Notes: generated from the sequence alone by a model not told the origin. 64,000 nucleotides of DNA from Helicobacter pylori (GCF_016755635.1 NZ_CP051500.1:1302001-1366000); one strand, 5' to 3'. Positions 17,061-27,615 are shown, counted from the stretch's first letter. A program made the numbers and translations.

Positions 17061-17160
17061 CGACAACAAGCGCCACACAAGCAACCTTAACAACGCTCAA
17101 AAGTTTAATCTGATTAAAGTGGTTTTTCGCATTCCTAATTAAAATTTCTAATTTCCTCAT
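17023..17160 (-). CDS. Possible 45-residue single-helix membrane peptide
   Basis: On the minus strand ATG at 17160 opens MRKLEILIRNAKNHFNQIKL followed by a convincing membrane helix (LLSVVKVACVALVVVIFLVC) and KKDWVR, with the stop at 17023-17025. The frame stays open 11 codons further upstream without a better start. It overlaps the 3' end of the heptosyltransferase gene tail-to-tail by 38 bp. The basic amphipathic lead-in plus helix resembles the end of tail-anchored coiled-coil proteins, so it may be a remnant. No ribosome-binding site is clear. Confidence 0.3.
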   Translation of the reverse strand: MRKLEILIRNAKNHFNQIKLLSVVKVACVALVVVIFLVCKKDWVR

Positions 17161-17250
17161 AAATTGAGCCTTGAAATCCAATTTGAGTTTAAGTTAGATT
17201 AGCCCTTGCAAGCTCTATAAGGCTATTAATTTATTGCCCATTTATCTATT

Positions 17251-17266
17251 TCTTGTAAAATACAAG
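17251..17266 (+). promoter_or_regulatory. Possible trp operon promoter/leader hairpin
   Basis: CTTGTAAAATACAAG is a small perfect palindrome (6-bp arms) followed by TTTATTTTT, 25 bp before the trpE start. TAAAAT within it could serve as a -10 box, or the hairpin plus T-rich tail could act as a weak attenuator. No Trp-rich leader peptide or T-box is visible. Confidence 0.3.
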
Positions 17267-17290
17267 TTTATTTTTAGTGTAAAGAAATTG

Positions 17291-18793
17291 ATGGTTAGTC
17301 TCATAGAAAAAGCCCCTTATATTCCTTATCCCCTAGCTCTTTATGAAAAATTAGAGCACGAGCACACCTTGCTTTTTGAAAGCGCTGAGATTGAGAGCAA
17401 AGCGCACACCAAATCCCTATTAATGGCTAAAGCCTGTTTGAAGCTAATTTGCAACCACAATATCGTAACCATCACTAGCCTAACACCTAATGGTGGGGCG
17501 TTTTTGCAAAAATTGAGCGCGTTTTTTAAGACGCCCATACAAAACAACGCCCTAACCTTAACCTACACCAAAAATAAAAAAACGCAAGATGAGTTTTTAA
17601 AACTCTTTGAGCCTAGCCCTTTTGACGCTTTAAGGGGGCTTTTTAAAAGCGTTAAAACAAAACCCAAGCATCCCTTTACGCTTTTAAGCGCGGGCGTTTT
17701 TTCTTTTGAAATGCTCAATTTTTTTGAAGATTTACCTAACTTAAAAGCACAAGACAACACCGCGCATGATTTTATATTTTATGTTGCGCAAAATTTGATC
17801 ATCATAGACCATAAAGAAAAAAGCGCTGAAATTTTGGGGGCGTGTTTTGATGAACGCTTTAAAACAGAGATAGCTAAAGAATTACAGGATTTAAAAGAGT
17901 TGGCTAAAAACATTAAAAGCGATTTTATCCCTAAAAAAGCTAAGCAAAGCACAGAAGTTAGCGTTAGTTGTGATGATAGCGAGTTTGAAAAAAGAGTGCT
18001 ATCCTTACAAGAAGAAATCAAAAAGGGCGAGATCTTTCAAGCGGTGTTGTCGCGCAGCTTTTATATGGAGTGCTTGGAGGGTTTGAGCGCGTATTACCAT
18101 TTAAAGCTAACTAACCCTAGCCCCTATATGTTTTATATCAAAGACAGCGATTTTATTCTTTTTGGGGCAAGCCCTGAGAGCGCTTTAAAATACAACGCTT
18201 TAACCAACACGGCTGAAATTTATCCCATTGCTGGCACTCGTTTAAGGGGTAAGGACAAACAAGGCAATATTGATTACGATTTAGATAGTAAAATGGAATT
18301 TGATTTGCAACACGACTATAAAGAAAGGGCTGAACACATCATGCTAGTGGATTTAGCCAGAAACGACATGGCCAGGGTTTCAAAAAAACGCTATTGCGAC
18401 AAGCTTTTAAAGGTGGATAAATATTCCAATGTCATGCATTTAGTCTCAAGGGTTGTGGGGGAATTGAAAAAAGGGTGCGATAGTTTGCATGCTTACAGGA
18501 GCTTTATGAACGCCGGCACGCTTAGCGGAGCGCCTAAAATCTCTGCGATCAGGCTCATTTACCAATTAGAAAAGCAAAGGAGAGGCTCTTATGGGGGGAG
18601 CGTGGGGTATTTAAATAGCGAGGGTTCTATGGATTCTTGCATCACTATCCGTTCATGTTTTGTCAAAAACAATAGGGCCGTGATCCAAGCAGGAGCCGGT
18701 ATTGTGTTAGACAGCGTGCCACAAAACGAAGCGAATGAAACAAGAGCCAAAGCGCAAGCCCTTATTGATGCGATCAGGAAAACAAGCTTATGA
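17291..18793 (+). CDS. trpE: Anthranilate synthase component I
   Basis: TrpE converts chorismate plus ammonia to anthranilate, the first committed step to tryptophan. The start at 17291 ([20 protein letters not shown]) gives 500 residues and aligns with the family N-terminus; an upstream in-frame ATG at 17234 adds a non-homologous stretch. The feedback-inhibition motif [10 protein letters not shown] (28-37) is present, as are the chorismate-binding motifs [42 protein letters not shown] and GTLSGAPK. The stop overlaps trpG by 4 bp. Confidence 0.94.
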   Translation: MVSLIEKAPYIPYPLALYEKLEHEHTLLFESAEIESKAHTKSLLMAKACLKLICNHNIVTITSLTPNGGAFLQKLSAFFKTPIQNNALTLTYTKNKKTQDEFLKLFEPSPFDALRGLFKSVKTKPKHPFTLLSAGVFSFEMLNFFEDLPNLKAQDNTAHDFIFYVAQNLIIIDHKEKSAEILGACFDERFKTEIAKELQDLKELAKNIKSDFIPKKAKQSTEVSVSCDDSEFEKRVLSLQEEIKKGEIFQAVLSRSFYMECLEGLSAYYHLKLTNPSPYMFYIKDSDFILFGASPESALKYNALTNTAEIYPIAGTRLRGKDKQGNIDYDLDSKMEFDLQHDYKERAEHIMLVDLARNDMARVSKKRYCDKLLKVDKYSNVMHLVSRVVGELKKGCDSLHAYRSFMNAGTLSGAPKISAIRLIYQLEKQRRGSYGGSVGYLNSEGSMDSCITIRSCFVKNNRAVIQAGAGIVLDSVPQNEANETRAKAQALIDAIRKTSL

Positions 18794-19374
18794 AAATCTT
18801 TTTTATAGATAATTTTGATTCTTTCTCTTATAATTTGGTGTATGAATTAGAGTGTTTGGGTTATGAAGTGGCCGTTTATCAAAACGATATTGATCCGAGT
18901 TATCTTATGGGTTTAATGAATGAAGAATTAAAAACCCCTTTATTGTTCATCTCACCCGGGCCAGGTAATCCTAGCAGTTCAGGCAATCTTTTAAAAATCA
19001 TTGAAATGGCTAAAAAGAAATTCCCTATTTTAGGGGTTTGTTTAGGCTTACAGGCTTTAGCGCAAAGCTATGGGGCTAAAATCATAAGGAGTAAAGAAAT
19101 CGTGCATGGCAAAGCGACCACTATTGCGCTCAAAAAGCATGCCGTTTTTAAAGGTTTAGGGGAGAGCATGGTGGTGGGGCGTTACCATTCTTTAATGGCG
19201 AGTGGGTTGCCTAAAAATTTAGAAGTGATCGCCGAGCATGACAATATCCCTATGGCTATTGTCAATGAAGAAGATAAGATCCTAGCTTACCAATTCCACC
19301 CTGAAAGCATCATGACTTTACAAGGGAGGGCGTTGTTAGAGCGAAGCGTGGGGTTTTTAAGAGGGTTATCATGA
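18790..19374 (+). CDS. trpG: Anthranilate synthase component II (glutamine amidotransferase)
   Basis: TrpG supplies ammonia from glutamine to TrpE. The 194-residue class I glutamine amidotransferase domain begins [20 protein letters not shown]. The oxyanion glycine loop is SPGPGNPS, the nucleophile Cys lies in [11 protein letters not shown], and the His-Glu dyad is QFHPESIM near residue 175. It is a separate gene, not fused to trpE or trpD. It overlaps trpE and trpD by 4 bp each. Confidence 0.95.
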   Translation: MKIFFIDNFDSFSYNLVYELECLGYEVAVYQNDIDPSYLMGLMNEELKTPLLFISPGPGNPSSSGNLLKIIEMAKKKFPILGVCLGLQALAQSYGAKIIRSKEIVHGKATTIALKKHAVFKGLGESMVVGRYHSLMASGLPKNLEVIAEHDNIPMAIVNEEDKILAYQFHPESIMTLQGRALLERSVGFLRGLS

Positions 19375-20378
19375 AAGATATTTTAAACACCCTTTATCAT
19401 CAAAAAGACTTGAACGATGAAGAGGTCAAAAAGTTATTCACTCTCATTATCCACGAAAAAGTAAGCCCCGCGCAACTTGGGGCCATTTTATGCGCTTTAA
19501 AAATCAAGGGCGAGAGCTTTAAGGAAATTAGCGTCGCTGCAACCACGCTTTTAGAGCATGCCTCTAAGCCTTTTAATAGCGGCGTGGATTTAATAGATAA
19601 TTGCGGCACAGGGGGCGATGGGCTAAAAACGATTAACATCAGCACGATTGCTGCACTCATTGCCAGCTCTATGGGGTTGCCCATGGCTAAACACGGATCA
19701 AGGAGCGTGTCCAGTCATAGCGGGAGTGCGGATTTGTTGGAAAATTTAGGCGTGAATATTGAAATGAACCCCATGCAATTAGAAAATTGCTTCAAACAAT
19801 CGCATTTTGGGTTTTTATTCGCGCCTTTATACCACCAAAGTTTTAAAAAATCCGCCCCCTTAAGAAAAGAGCTTTTCACTAAAACGATTTTTAATTGCTT
19901 AGGGCCTTTAATCAACCCCTTAAGGCCCAAAATCCAGCTTTTAGGCGTGTATGACAAATCCTTGTGTAAGACTATGGCGCTAGCGTTAAAGGCTTTAGGC
20001 GTTAAAAGGGCGATGGTGGTTAATGGAGGGGGGACAGATGAAATCGTGTTGCATGATATTACGCATGCGTGTGAATTGAAAAATAATGAAATTTTAGAGT
20101 ATGACTTGAGCGCTAAAGATTTTGATTTACCCCCCTATGATTTGAAAGAATTACAGATTAAAAACGCCAAAGAAAGCGTTCAAGCGTGCTTAGATATTTT
20201 AGAAAATAAAGGCAAAAATTCGCACACGATGGTGGTTGTGGCGAATGTGGCGAGTTTGTTGTATTTAAGCCATAAGGCTAAAGATTTAAAAGAGGGCGTG
20301 GGCATGACTTTAGAGCATTTAAAAACCAAAGCGCCTTATACGCATTTGCAAAAAATCATAAGGCTAAGCCATGCCTAG
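19371..20378 (+). CDS. trpD: Anthranilate phosphoribosyltransferase
   Basis: TrpD joins anthranilate to PRPP. It has 335 residues, as usual for the family. The PRPP-binding motif is [16 protein letters not shown] (80s), followed by [18 protein letters not shown], the anthranilate site. The metal-binding VVNGGGTDE segment is near residue 220. The start codon overlaps trpG by 4 bp and the next gene overlaps by 8 bp. Confidence 0.95.
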   Translation: MKDILNTLYHQKDLNDEEVKKLFTLIIHEKVSPAQLGAILCALKIKGESFKEISVAATTLLEHASKPFNSGVDLIDNCGTGGDGLKTINISTIAALIASSMGLPMAKHGSRSVSSHSGSADLLENLGVNIEMNPMQLENCFKQSHFGFLFAPLYHQSFKKSAPLRKELFTKTIFNCLGPLINPLRPKIQLLGVYDKSLCKTMALALKALGVKRAMVVNGGGTDEIVLHDITHACELKNNEILEYDLSAKDFDLPPYDLKELQIKNAKESVQACLDILENKGKNSHTMVVVANVASLLYLSHKAKDLKEGVGMTLEHLKTKAPYTHLQKIIRLSHA

Positions 20379-21729
20379 CGTGTTAGAAAACATCCTTAAA
20401 GACAAACTCCTAGAAGTTTCTGCGCTCAAAAAAAATCACGCTTTACCGACAAACATAACCCCAAGCGATAGGGATTTTAAAAAAGCGTTATTGGAAAAAA
20501 GGACAAGCTTTATTTTAGAATGCAAAAAAGCATCGCCCTCTAAAGGTTTAATAAGAAAAGATTTTGATCTGTTAAAAATAGCCAAGACTTATGAAAAATT
20601 TGCCTCTTGCGTTTCAGTTTTAGCCGATTCTAAACATTTTTTAGGCTCTTATGAAAACATTAAGATCGTTTCACAGCATTCCACCAAGCCTATTTTGTGT
20701 AAAGATTTTATCATTGATGCTTTTCAGATCAAACTCGCTAGAATGATGGGGGCTAATGCGGTGCTTTTAATGTTAAGCGTATTAGATGATAAAAATTATT
20801 TAGAGCTCTTTAATCTCGCTAAATCCTTAAACATGAGCGTGTTAACTGAAGTTTCCAACAAGCAAGAAATTGAGCGCTTGCTCAAACTCCAATACGACAT
20901 TATAGGCATCAATAACAGGGATTTGCACACCCTAACAACCGACATTAATAACACGCTCAAATTACGCTCTCTCTTGCCTAAAGACGCGCTCGTGGTGAGC
21001 GAGTCCGGTATTTATTCGCATGCGCAAATCAAGGCCCTAGCTCCCTATGTGAATGGCTTTTTAGTGGGCAGCTCTTTAATGAAAGAAAAAGATTTGAAAA
21101 AAGCGTGTATTAAATTGATTTTAGGCGAAAATAAAGTGTGCGGGCTTACAAGGATTAAAGACGCTAAAGCCGTTTATAAAAACCATTTTATTTATGGGGG
21201 TTTGATTTTTGAAAAATCTTCGCCCAGATACATCAAGCCTAAAAAAGCCCTAAAAATCACAAAAGCGGTTAAAAAATTGGATTTTGTGGGCGTGTTTGTG
21301 AAAGATAAAATCAAAAAAATCGCAAAAATCGTTAAAAAACTTGATTTAAAAGCGGTGCAGCTTTATGGCTATTCGCAAAAAGAAATCGCTCAATTAAAAA
21401 AATCGCTCCCTAAAACTTGCGCGATTTGGCAAGTAATAAGCGTGATGAGCGCTAAAGATTTAGTGCCTAAAATTCAAGAAGCCTCTCTGATTTTATACGA
21501 CACTAAGGGGGATAAAATGGGAGGCAATGGCGTGAGTTTTGATTGGGGTATTTTAGAAAATGTCAAAACGCCTTTCATGTTAGCTGGTGGGCTTAATTTG
21601 GATAATATTCAAAAAGCCTTGAAAGTTAAAGCGTTGGGTTTGGATTTCAATTCCGGTTTAGAAATAAGCCCCGGGATTAAAAATAAGGATAAAATCAAGC
21701 GATTAGCCCGAATTTTAAGAGAGTATTAA
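20371..21729 (+). CDS. trpC: Bifunctional indole-3-glycerol phosphate synthase / phosphoribosylanthranilate isomerase
   Basis: This 452-residue fusion catalyses two consecutive steps (PRA to CdRP to IGP). The N-terminal TIM barrel (about 1-250) shows the IGPS signatures [51 protein letters not shown] and VVSESGIYS. The C-terminal PRAI barrel starts at [11 protein letters not shown] (catalytic Cys in CGLT) and ends with AGGLNLDNI and [12 protein letters not shown]. The same fusion occurs in enterobacteria; trpF is not separate here. It overlaps trpD by 8 bp and abuts trpB. Confidence 0.95.
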   Translation: MPSVLENILKDKLLEVSALKKNHALPTNITPSDRDFKKALLEKRTSFILECKKASPSKGLIRKDFDLLKIAKTYEKFASCVSVLADSKHFLGSYENIKIVSQHSTKPILCKDFIIDAFQIKLARMMGANAVLLMLSVLDDKNYLELFNLAKSLNMSVLTEVSNKQEIERLLKLQYDIIGINNRDLHTLTTDINNTLKLRSLLPKDALVVSESGIYSHAQIKALAPYVNGFLVGSSLMKEKDLKKACIKLILGENKVCGLTRIKDAKAVYKNHFIYGGLIFEKSSPRYIKPKKALKITKAVKKLDFVGVFVKDKIKKIAKIVKKLDLKAVQLYGYSQKEIAQLKKSLPKTCAIWQVISVMSAKDLVPKIQEASLILYDTKGDKMGGNGVSFDWGILENVKTPFMLAGGLNLDNIQKALKVKALGLDFNSGLEISPGIKNKDKIKRLARILREY

Positions 21730-22911
21730 ATGAATAAAAAAGCGTATTTTGGGGAGTTTGGAGGGAGTTTTGTTTCGGAGTTGTTAGTGCCTGCATTAAG
21801 AGAGTTAGAACAGGCGTTTGATGCGTGTTTGAAAGATGAAAAATTCCAAAAAGAATATTTTCATCTTTTAAAGGATTTTGTGGGCCGTCCTAGCCCCTTA
21901 ACCCTGTGTCAAAATATCGTTTCTAACCCTAAAGTCAAACTTTATCTAAAACGAGAAGATTTAATCCATGGCGGGGCACACAAGACTAATCAGGCCTTAG
22001 GGCAGGCTCTTTTAGCGAAAAAAATGGGTAAAACAAGGATCATTGCTGAAACAGGCGCCGGGCAGCATGGCGTGGCGACGGCTATCGCTTGCGCGTTATT
22101 GGGTTTAAAATGCGTGATTTTTATGGGAGAAAAAGACATCAAGCGCCAGGAAATGAATGTTTTTAGAATGCGCTTATTAGGGGCTGAAGTGAGAGAAGTC
22201 AATTCAGGGAGCGCGACGCTTAAAGACGCCGTGAATGAGGCCTTAAGAGATTGGGCGAGCAGTTACAAGGACACGCATTATTTGCTAGGCACAGCCGCCG
22301 GGCCACACCCTTACCCCACAATGGTTAAAACCTTTCAAAAAATGATAGGCGATGAGGTTAAAAGCCAAATTTTAGAAAAAGAAAACCGCTTGCCTGATTA
22401 TGTTATCGCATGCGTTGGAGGGGGGTCTAACGCTATAGGGGTATTTAGCGCGTTTTTAAACGACAAAGAGGTTAAACTCATAGGCGTAGAACCGGCGGGT
22501 TTAGGGTTAGAAACCAATAAGCATGGGGCGACTTTGAATAAGGGGCGTGTGGGGATTTTGCATGGGAATAAAACCTATCTTTTACAAGATGATGAAGGCC
22601 AGATTACAGAAAGCCATAGCATTAGCGCCGGGCTTGATTATCCAGGAGTGGGGCCAGAACACAGCTATTTAAAAGAAAGTGGGCGCGCGATTTATGAAAG
22701 CGCAAGCGATCTTGAAGCGCTAGAAGCCTTCAGTTTGTTGTGCCAAAAAGAAGGCATTGTCCCGGCATTAGAGAGTTCGCATGCCTTAGCGTATGCCTTA
22801 AAGCTCGCTCAAAAATGCGAAGAAGAAAGTATCATCGTAGTGAATTTAAGCGGTCGGGGGGATAAGGATTTAAGCACCGTTTATAACGCTTTAAAAGGAG
22901 GTTTAAAATGA
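21730..22911 (+). CDS. trpB: Tryptophan synthase beta chain
   Basis: TrpB condenses indole with serine to tryptophan using pyridoxal phosphate. It has 393 residues. The PLP lysine lies in [19 protein letters not shown] (about residue 84), with the substrate loop [12 protein letters not shown], the phosphate-binding VGGGSNAIG and the C-terminal NLSGRGDKD. The ATG directly follows the trpC stop, and trpA begins 4 bp before its end, as expected for a synthase complex. Confidence 0.96.
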   Translation: MNKKAYFGEFGGSFVSELLVPALRELEQAFDACLKDEKFQKEYFHLLKDFVGRPSPLTLCQNIVSNPKVKLYLKREDLIHGGAHKTNQALGQALLAKKMGKTRIIAETGAGQHGVATAIACALLGLKCVIFMGEKDIKRQEMNVFRMRLLGAEVREVNSGSATLKDAVNEALRDWASSYKDTHYLLGTAAGPHPYPTMVKTFQKMIGDEVKSQILEKENRLPDYVIACVGGGSNAIGVFSAFLNDKEVKLIGVEPAGLGLETNKHGATLNKGRVGILHGNKTYLLQDDEGQITESHSISAGLDYPGVGPEHSYLKESGRAIYESASDLEALEAFSLLCQKEGIVPALESSHALAYALKLAQKCEEESIIVVNLSGRGDKDLSTVYNALKGGLK

Positions 22912-23696
22912 GGTATCAAAACATGTTTGAAACCTTAAAAAAACAAGACAAAATGGCGTTTATCCCGTTTGTAACCTTGGGCGATCCCAATTATGAATGG
23001 AGTTTTGAAATCATTAAAACCTTAATTATTAGCGGGGTGAGTGCTTTAGAATTGGGGTTTGCTTTCTCAGACCCTGTAGCGGATGGCATTACCATACAAG
23101 CGAGCCATTTAAGGGCGTTAAAACACGCTAGCATGGCTAAAAATTTCCAGCTTTTAAAAAAGATTAGAGGCTACAACCACAATATTCCCATAGGGCTTTT
23201 AGCGTATGCGAATCTCATTTTTTCTTACGGCGTTGATGGTTTTTACGCTCAAGCTAAAGAATGCGGTATAGATAGCGTTTTAATAGCGGATATGCCCCTA
23301 ATAGAAAAAGAATTAGTCATCAAATCCGCTCAAAAACACCAAATCAAACAAATCTTTATCGCCAGCCCTAATGCGAGCGTTAAAGATTTAGAACAAGTCG
23401 CTACGCATTCGCAAGGCTATATCTACACTTTAGCCAGAAGTGGGGTTACAGGGATAAGCCATGCTCTAGAGAACGATGCAAGCGCAATCATCAAAACCCT
23501 AAAGACTTTTAGCCCCACCCCCGCCTTACTGGGCTTTGGCATTTCTAAAAAAGAACACATCACAAACGCTAAAGGCATGGGAGCTGATGGCGTGATTTGC
23601 GGCTCGGCGTTAGTCAAAATCATAGAAGAAAATTTAAACAATGAAAACGCCATGCTAGAAAAAATTAAAGGGTTTATAGGAGGAATGATTTTTTAA
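22908..23696 (+). CDS. trpA: Tryptophan synthase alpha chain
   Basis: TrpA cleaves indole-3-glycerol phosphate to indole, which is channelled to TrpB. It has 262 residues in a TIM barrel. The catalytic Glu is in [15 protein letters not shown], where the Asp of SDP is the second catalytic residue. The phosphate loop is GFGISKKEH and the later loop is [13 protein letters not shown]. It is the last gene of the trp operon, and its stop codon is part of the duplicated breakpoint segment that follows. Confidence 0.95.
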   Translation: MRYQNMFETLKKQDKMAFIPFVTLGDPNYEWSFEIIKTLIISGVSALELGFAFSDPVADGITIQASHLRALKHASMAKNFQLLKKIRGYNHNIPIGLLAYANLIFSYGVDGFYAQAKECGIDSVLIADMPLIEKELVIKSAQKHQIKQIFIASPNASVKDLEQVATHSQGYIYTLARSGVTGISHALENDASAIIKTLKTFSPTPALLGFGISKKEHITNAKGMGADGVICGSALVKIIEENLNNENAMLEKIKGFIGGMIF

Positions 23697-23913
23697 GGCT
23701 TTTAGGTTTTGTTATGTCAAAAAATTAAAGATTATAGATTAACAATCATCAGGCTTTATTGAACGCACTTTATTATGGCGTTAGTGCAGAAAATACCGCC
23801 ATAAGCCTAACAACAATATAAAAGTAGCCTTGTAGTGTGGTTGATAGCGGCTTAAAATCGCAGGTATTTTGATAATAAAAAAGGCTAATTTTTATACATA
23901 CCAAGCCATAAGC
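23694..23913. repeat. Right copy of the inverted ~220-bp duplication (inversion breakpoint)
   Basis: Starting at the trpA stop codon, this segment is the inverted copy of 10186-10404. Small differences include an extra base that breaks the short peptide frame seen in the left copy. At its far end the 13-mer CCAAGCCATAAGC (23901-23913) is shared with thiN, and the sequence switches from breakpoint repeat to thiN exactly there, which marks the recombination junction. Confidence 0.85.
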
Positions 23914-24156
23914 GACTATGGTCTTTTTAGGGTGTTAGAAACCCCTTTTACTTTACCTAGTTTTAAAGGGGAACAAATCTCGCTTTTTAGCTTGGATCTT
24001 AAAGCCCAATTCACTTCTAAAAACCTCAAATACCCCTTAAAAAACTTGCGTTTAAAAACGCTCTTTTCTGGCTCGCTCAATGAAGCTACAGATAATTTTT
24101 TTAGCCTTAGCTCTACACCTAAATCGGTGGTGTTAGTGTATCAAAAATTCTTATGA
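23901..24156 (+). pseudogene. Duplicated 3' half of thiN (thiamin pyrophosphokinase fragment)
   Basis: The translation from 23907 onward repeats residues 121-204 of the intact ThiN (AISDYGLFRVLETPFTLPSF...) almost exactly, ending KFL instead of KFS. It lacks the catalytic ATP/metal-binding half. The nearest ATG (23869) lies in the breakpoint repeat and would add an unrelated lead MIIKKANFYTY. The fragment is in inverted orientation to the intact gene at 10784. It is best read as a dead duplicate left at the original rplQ-side locus by the inversion. Confidence 0.85.
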
Positions 24157-24314
24157 GTGGGTTTTGTTAGGCAAGTTTTTGTCTGTATATTGTGTCAAGT
24201 TAAGAAGCGTTTGAGTTAGCAAGTATAGAAAGATTGATTCAGTTTCGCTTTGCGTGGAGGTGGTAGGTTTAGTGTTTTTAATGTGCATTGTGTGGCGGAC
24301 ACAATAATAGGAGT

Positions 24315-24473
24315 TCATATTTTTTCAACAAAACCACTACAAAGCGAACAAATCAACCCATCACCTACATCGGCTAAAATCCAAAGCAGTTTAGCATAAA
24401 CGAATAGCCAATATCTAGCGTGTCTCAAAATACGCTTGAATCCATCTGGCTCAATCTCCAGCAGTTGGATTTC
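24315..24473 (-). pseudogene. Start-less coding-like fragment (minus strand)
   Basis: The minus-strand frame from 24473 to the TGA at 24315-24317 reads EIQLLEIEPDGFKRILRHAR followed by a hydrophobic, Trp-containing part (YWLFVYAKLLWILADVGDGL) and ICSLCSGFVEKI with a CxxC pair. It has no start codon and is closed upstream by TAA. It may be the 3' end of a lost gene, but a second frame on the other strand competes for the same DNA. Confidence 0.25.
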
Positions 24474-24584
24474 TTAAAATCATCAAACCAAATTAGAAGC
24501 CTTGATAAAAATGCAAGAAATACCGCTCAATTAAAGGGTGGGATAAAAGCCAGTGTGAGTTTTGAGTTTATTTTGATTTTTTAA
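24408..24584 (+). pseudogene. Start-less coding-like fragment (plus strand)
   Basis: The plus-strand frame after TAG (24405-24407) gives about 58 residues including LNLQQLDFLKSSNQIRSLDK and NARNTAQLKGGIKASVSFEF, then ILIF and a stop. An amphipathic helix running into a hydrophobic end resembles truncated coiled-coil membrane proteins. A GTG at 24420 is a possible start, but there is no ribosome-binding site. Confidence 0.25.
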
Positions 24585-24764
24585 AAAATAGGGTTTTAGT
24601 TACTTTATTTTTGCCGTTTTGAGATTATCGCTTAACTAAGCTCTTTTATATTTTGATCACAGAAAACGCTTTTTAGCATTTTTTAAATTTTACAATCAAT
24701 AGAACAAGGCCAAAGCTTTTAAGTGCTTCTTTTAAAAAGATAAAATCAAAGCGATAACCACCAA

Positions 24765-24781
24765 CCAAGACTAAATCTTGG
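24765..24781 (-). terminator. Weak hairpin downstream of rplQ
   Basis: A 6-bp stem CCAAGA/TCTTGG with a 5-nt loop follows the rplQ stop by 19 bp on the minus strand. It lacks a strong T-run, so its role as the end of the ribosomal operon is tentative. Confidence 0.35.
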
Positions 24782-24799
24782 CTAGCAGTCCGTCAAATT

Positions 24800-25150
24800 T
24801 CACACAAATTCAATGGTGGCCAGAGTGGAAGCGTCCCCTCTTCTAAAAGTGGTGCGTTGGATTCTGGTGTATCCTCCATTCCTTTGCGCGTATTTGGGCG
24901 CGATTTCAGTTACAAGCTTGTGGGTGGCTTCTTTATTTTGCAAATACGCAAAAACATGGCGGTGCGCGTTAAAATCGCCCACACGAGCCGCTGTCGTTAA
25001 TTTCTCAATGTAACTGCGCAATTCCTTAGCTTTATAAATCCCTGTTTCAATTTTGTTATGCTCAATCAAAGCGATCGCTAAATTCTTTAATAACGCCTTT
25101 CTGTGCGAGCTGGTTCTCCCAAGCTTGCGGTATCCGTGTTTGTGTCTCAT
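24800..25150 (-). CDS. rplQ: 50S ribosomal protein L17
   Basis: The 116-residue protein begins [20 protein letters not shown], the invariant L17 N-terminus, and ends TLATIEFV. It binds 23S rRNA near the tunnel exit. It is the last gene of the alpha operon; its start overlaps the rpoA stop by 1 bp. Confidence 0.97.
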   Translation of the reverse strand: MRHKHGYRKLGRTSSHRKALLKNLAIALIEHNKIETGIYKAKELRSYIEKLTTAARVGDFNAHRHVFAYLQNKEATHKLVTEIAPKYAQRNGGYTRIQRTTFRRGDASTLATIEFV

Positions 25151-26184
25151 CAGTCGTTACCTCCTTTATCTTCTAATTTTTCTAATCTTTTCTTTAAACC
25201 CTCTCTTTGTTCAGGGTTTAATTCTGTGCCTACCGGATAGCCCAAATCATTCAATTTTTCAGCGATTTCATCATAGGATTTTTTACCCATGTTTTTCACG
25301 CCTTTAAGTTCTTCTTCGCTCATCAACACGAGTTCGCCCACATACTTGATGCCGATTTTATCCAAGCAATTAAAACACCTAGCGCTCAAATTCATGCTTT
25401 CAATCTTAGCGCTCAAATCTTTAGCGTCATCTCTTTGAGCGTAATCGCCTGAATATTCCGTATTGGCAATGGGCCTTTCGCCAAAAACGCCTAGTTGCTT
25501 GCCCATCACTTTCACCGCTGATAAAAACGCTTTATAAGGGTCAATCTGCCCGTCTGTTTCAATATCAAAAATGATTTTTTCATAGTTGGGATCGCCCTCA
25601 ACCAAAACATTTTCAATCTCATAAACGATCTTTTTAATCGGCGTGAAAGAGCCGTCTAGTGGCATGTAGCCTTCAGGCATCAATTCCCTTGTGTTTTCGC
25701 TTGGGACATACCCCATTCCTTTATAGATAATGAGCGAAAAATTCAATTGAGCGTCTTCGTTGATTGTGGCTAGAGGCATTTCAGGATTGACGATTTCTAT
25801 ATGCTCAGAATTCAAATCCCTAGCCCTAAGCTCCATAGGCCCTTTAAAAGAATAATCCACCACAACCGATTGGTTTTCTAAAGAGCTATCTTGCCCCACT
25901 AACGCCTTGGCTATAAAGCGGATATTCTTTAAATTCATGATGAAAAGCGACACATCTTCAGTAACCCCTCTTAATGAGTCAAACTCATGATGGACGCCTT
26001 CAATCTTTAAACCTACAGGAGCATACCCCACAGAGCTTAAAAGCAAAAGCCTTCTAATAGGATGAGCGAGCGTAACAGCGTAACCAAACTCAAATGGAGC
26101 CAGAGAAATCTTAACCCGATTGCCCTCTTTCTCTAACACCTTAATTTCTGATGGGATCAAAGGTGCTGTTTTGATAACTTTCAT
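25150..26184 (-). CDS. rpoA: RNA polymerase alpha subunit
   Basis: The product has 344 residues. The N-terminal dimerisation domain (about 1-230) contains [20 protein letters not shown] and the [12 protein letters not shown] loop. The C-terminal domain from ~260 has the helix-hairpin-helix [20 protein letters not shown] and [15 protein letters not shown], used for UP-element and activator contact. The usual linker is present. It sits between rpsD and rplQ, as in the bacterial alpha operon. Confidence 0.97.
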   Translation of the reverse strand: MKVIKTAPLIPSEIKVLEKEGNRVKISLAPFEFGYAVTLAHPIRRLLLLSSVGYAPVGLKIEGVHHEFDSLRGVTEDVSLFIMNLKNIRFIAKALVGQDSSLENQSVVVDYSFKGPMELRARDLNSEHIEIVNPEMPLATINEDAQLNFSLIIYKGMGYVPSENTRELMPEGYMPLDGSFTPIKKIVYEIENVLVEGDPNYEKIIFDIETDGQIDPYKAFLSAVKVMGKQLGVFGERPIANTEYSGDYAQRDDAKDLSAKIESMNLSARCFNCLDKIGIKYVGELVLMSEEELKGVKNMGKKSYDEIAEKLNDLGYPVGTELNPEQREGLKKRLEKLEDKGGND

Positions 26185-26195
26185 GCTCTAACCCC

Positions 26196-26822
26196 TTACT
26201 TAGAATACAATTCTACAATGAGTCTTTCTTCAATAGGGACAACCACTTCTTCTCTTTCAGGGTAGCGGGTGAAGATGCCGTATTTTTTATCTTTTTCCAC
26301 ATCAATCCATGGCACAATCCCTGTTTGAGCTGTCAATTCCATCGCGCGCACCACTTGAGGGTTGCTCTTGGTTTTTTCTTTGATCTCAATTTTTTGCCCT
26401 GAACGCACGAAATAAGAGGGAATATCCAAACGCTTACCATCCACAAGCACATGCCCATGCGTTACTAATTGCCTAGCAGAGCTTCTAGTGGTCGCAAACC
26501 CCATGCGATAGACGACATTATCCAATCTCCTCTCAATCAAGCGGATAAGGTTTTCACCCGTATTGCCGTCCAAGCGATTGGCTTCCACAAAAATACTCCT
26601 GAATTGCTTTTCAGAAATGCCATACATCATTTTAGCTTTTTGCTTTTCTTTCAATTGCAACCCGTAATCAGAAGTCTTAGCGCGCCTTTGCCCATGCTGG
26701 CCTGGCCCATAAGCCCTCTTATCTAGCGCGCTCTTCCCGCTCAATCGCCTTTCACCTTTTAAAGCTAAAGAAACCCCAAAACGCCTTTCTAGTCTTTCTA
26801 CTGCACCTCTATATCTTGCCAT
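26196..26822 (-). CDS. rpsD: 30S ribosomal protein S4
   Basis: The 208-residue primary 16S rRNA binder begins [19 protein letters not shown]. The S4 RNA-binding domain is [20 protein letters not shown] followed by [19 protein letters not shown]. The N-terminus lacks the zinc cysteines found in some S4 proteins. It lies in the alpha operon between rpsK and rpoA. Confidence 0.97.
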   Translation of the reverse strand: MARYRGAVERLERRFGVSLALKGERRLSGKSALDKRAYGPGQHGQRRAKTSDYGLQLKEKQKAKMMYGISEKQFRSIFVEANRLDGNTGENLIRLIERRLDNVVYRMGFATTRSSARQLVTHGHVLVDGKRLDIPSYFVRSGQKIEIKEKTKSNPQVVRAMELTAQTGIVPWIDVEKDKKYGIFTRYPEREEVVVPIEERLIVELYSK

Positions 26823-26831
26823 AAAGCCTCC

Positions 26832-27227
26832 TTACACTCTTCTTCTTTTAGGGGGTCTGCAACCATTATGAGGGAGCGGGGTGATGTCTTTAATCCAAAG
26901 CACTTTAACGCCCTCTGTCGCGCCCACGCTCTTAATGGCGGTCTCACGCCCACTACCTGGCCCTTGAACCTTAATGCCCACTTCTTTAACGCCATGCTCT
27001 TTAGCCTTGCTTAGAGCGCTTTCTACAGCTTGTTGGGCTGCATAAGGGGTGGATTTTTTAGAGCCTTTAAACCCTAAACCGCCCGCCGTGCTCCAGCAAA
27101 TCACATTACCCATTTCATCAGTGATAGTGATGTTTGTATTATTAAAGGTCGCTGAAATATAAACAACCCCTCTAGCGATATTCTTTTTGACTACTTTCTT
27201 TTTAGCCGTTACATTTCTCTTAGCCAT
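26832..27227 (-). CDS. rpsK: 30S ribosomal protein S11
   Basis: The 131-residue platform protein shows the signatures [18 protein letters not shown], the [14 protein letters not shown] region and the C-terminal [18 protein letters not shown]. Its start lies 22 bp after rpsM. Confidence 0.97.
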   Translation of the reverse strand: MAKRNVTAKKKVVKKNIARGVVYISATFNNTNITITDEMGNVICWSTAGGLGFKGSKKSTPYAAQQAVESALSKAKEHGVKEVGIKVQGPGSGRETAIKSVGATEGVKVLWIKDITPLPHNGCRPPKRRRV

Positions 27228-27249
27228 TAAATCATCATCTCCTTATTTG

Positions 27250-27612
27250 CTACTTGCTGCCCACGGTTTTTTTCTTACCCTTACGAGTCCTAGCGTTATT
27301 TTTGGTGGTTTGGCCTCTTACAGGAAGACCCTTACGATGCCTGATCCCACGATAATTCCCTAAGTCCATTAAAGATTTAATATCCATTTGAACTTTTTTA
27401 CGCAAATCGCCCTCTACTAGGTAGCTTTGTTGGATTTTTTTAGCGATGCTAGACACTTCATCTTCGCTCAATTCATGCACGCGCTTGTCAAAAGAAATGC
27501 CTACCGCTTCTAAAATCTCTCTAGAACTCTTAAGCCCAATCCCATAAATATAGGTAAGGGCATACTCCACTCTCTTCTTTTTTGGTAAATCCACACCAGC
27601 AATCCTTGCCAT
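27250..27612 (-). CDS. rpsM: 30S ribosomal protein S13
   Basis: The 120-residue small-subunit head protein begins [20 protein letters not shown]. It has a helix-hairpin-helix ([19 protein letters not shown]) and the basic tail [20 protein letters not shown] that contacts P-site tRNA. It is separated from rpmJ by only 3 bp. Confidence 0.97.
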   Translation of the reverse strand: MARIAGVDLPKKKRVEYALTYIYGIGLKSSREILEAVGISFDKRVHELSEDEVSSIAKKIQQSYLVEGDLRKKVQMDIKSLMDLGNYRGIRHRKGLPVRGQTTKNNARTRKGKKKTVGSK

Positions 27613-27615
27613 GCT

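Larger units (their letters stand above)
24157..24799. other. Gene-poor 640-bp region between the thiN fragment and rplQ
   Basis: There is no intact gene. Two overlapping start-less frames with protein-like composition are listed separately. A weak hairpin near 24765-24781 may serve rplQ. No insertion sequence ends, tRNA or promoter with confident elements were seen. Confidence 0.5.

Noticed and set aside
24157..24799. Insertion sequence (IS605-type) between the thiN fragment and rplQ
   Set aside because: No transposase frame, terminal palindromes or target duplications were found, only decayed short frames.
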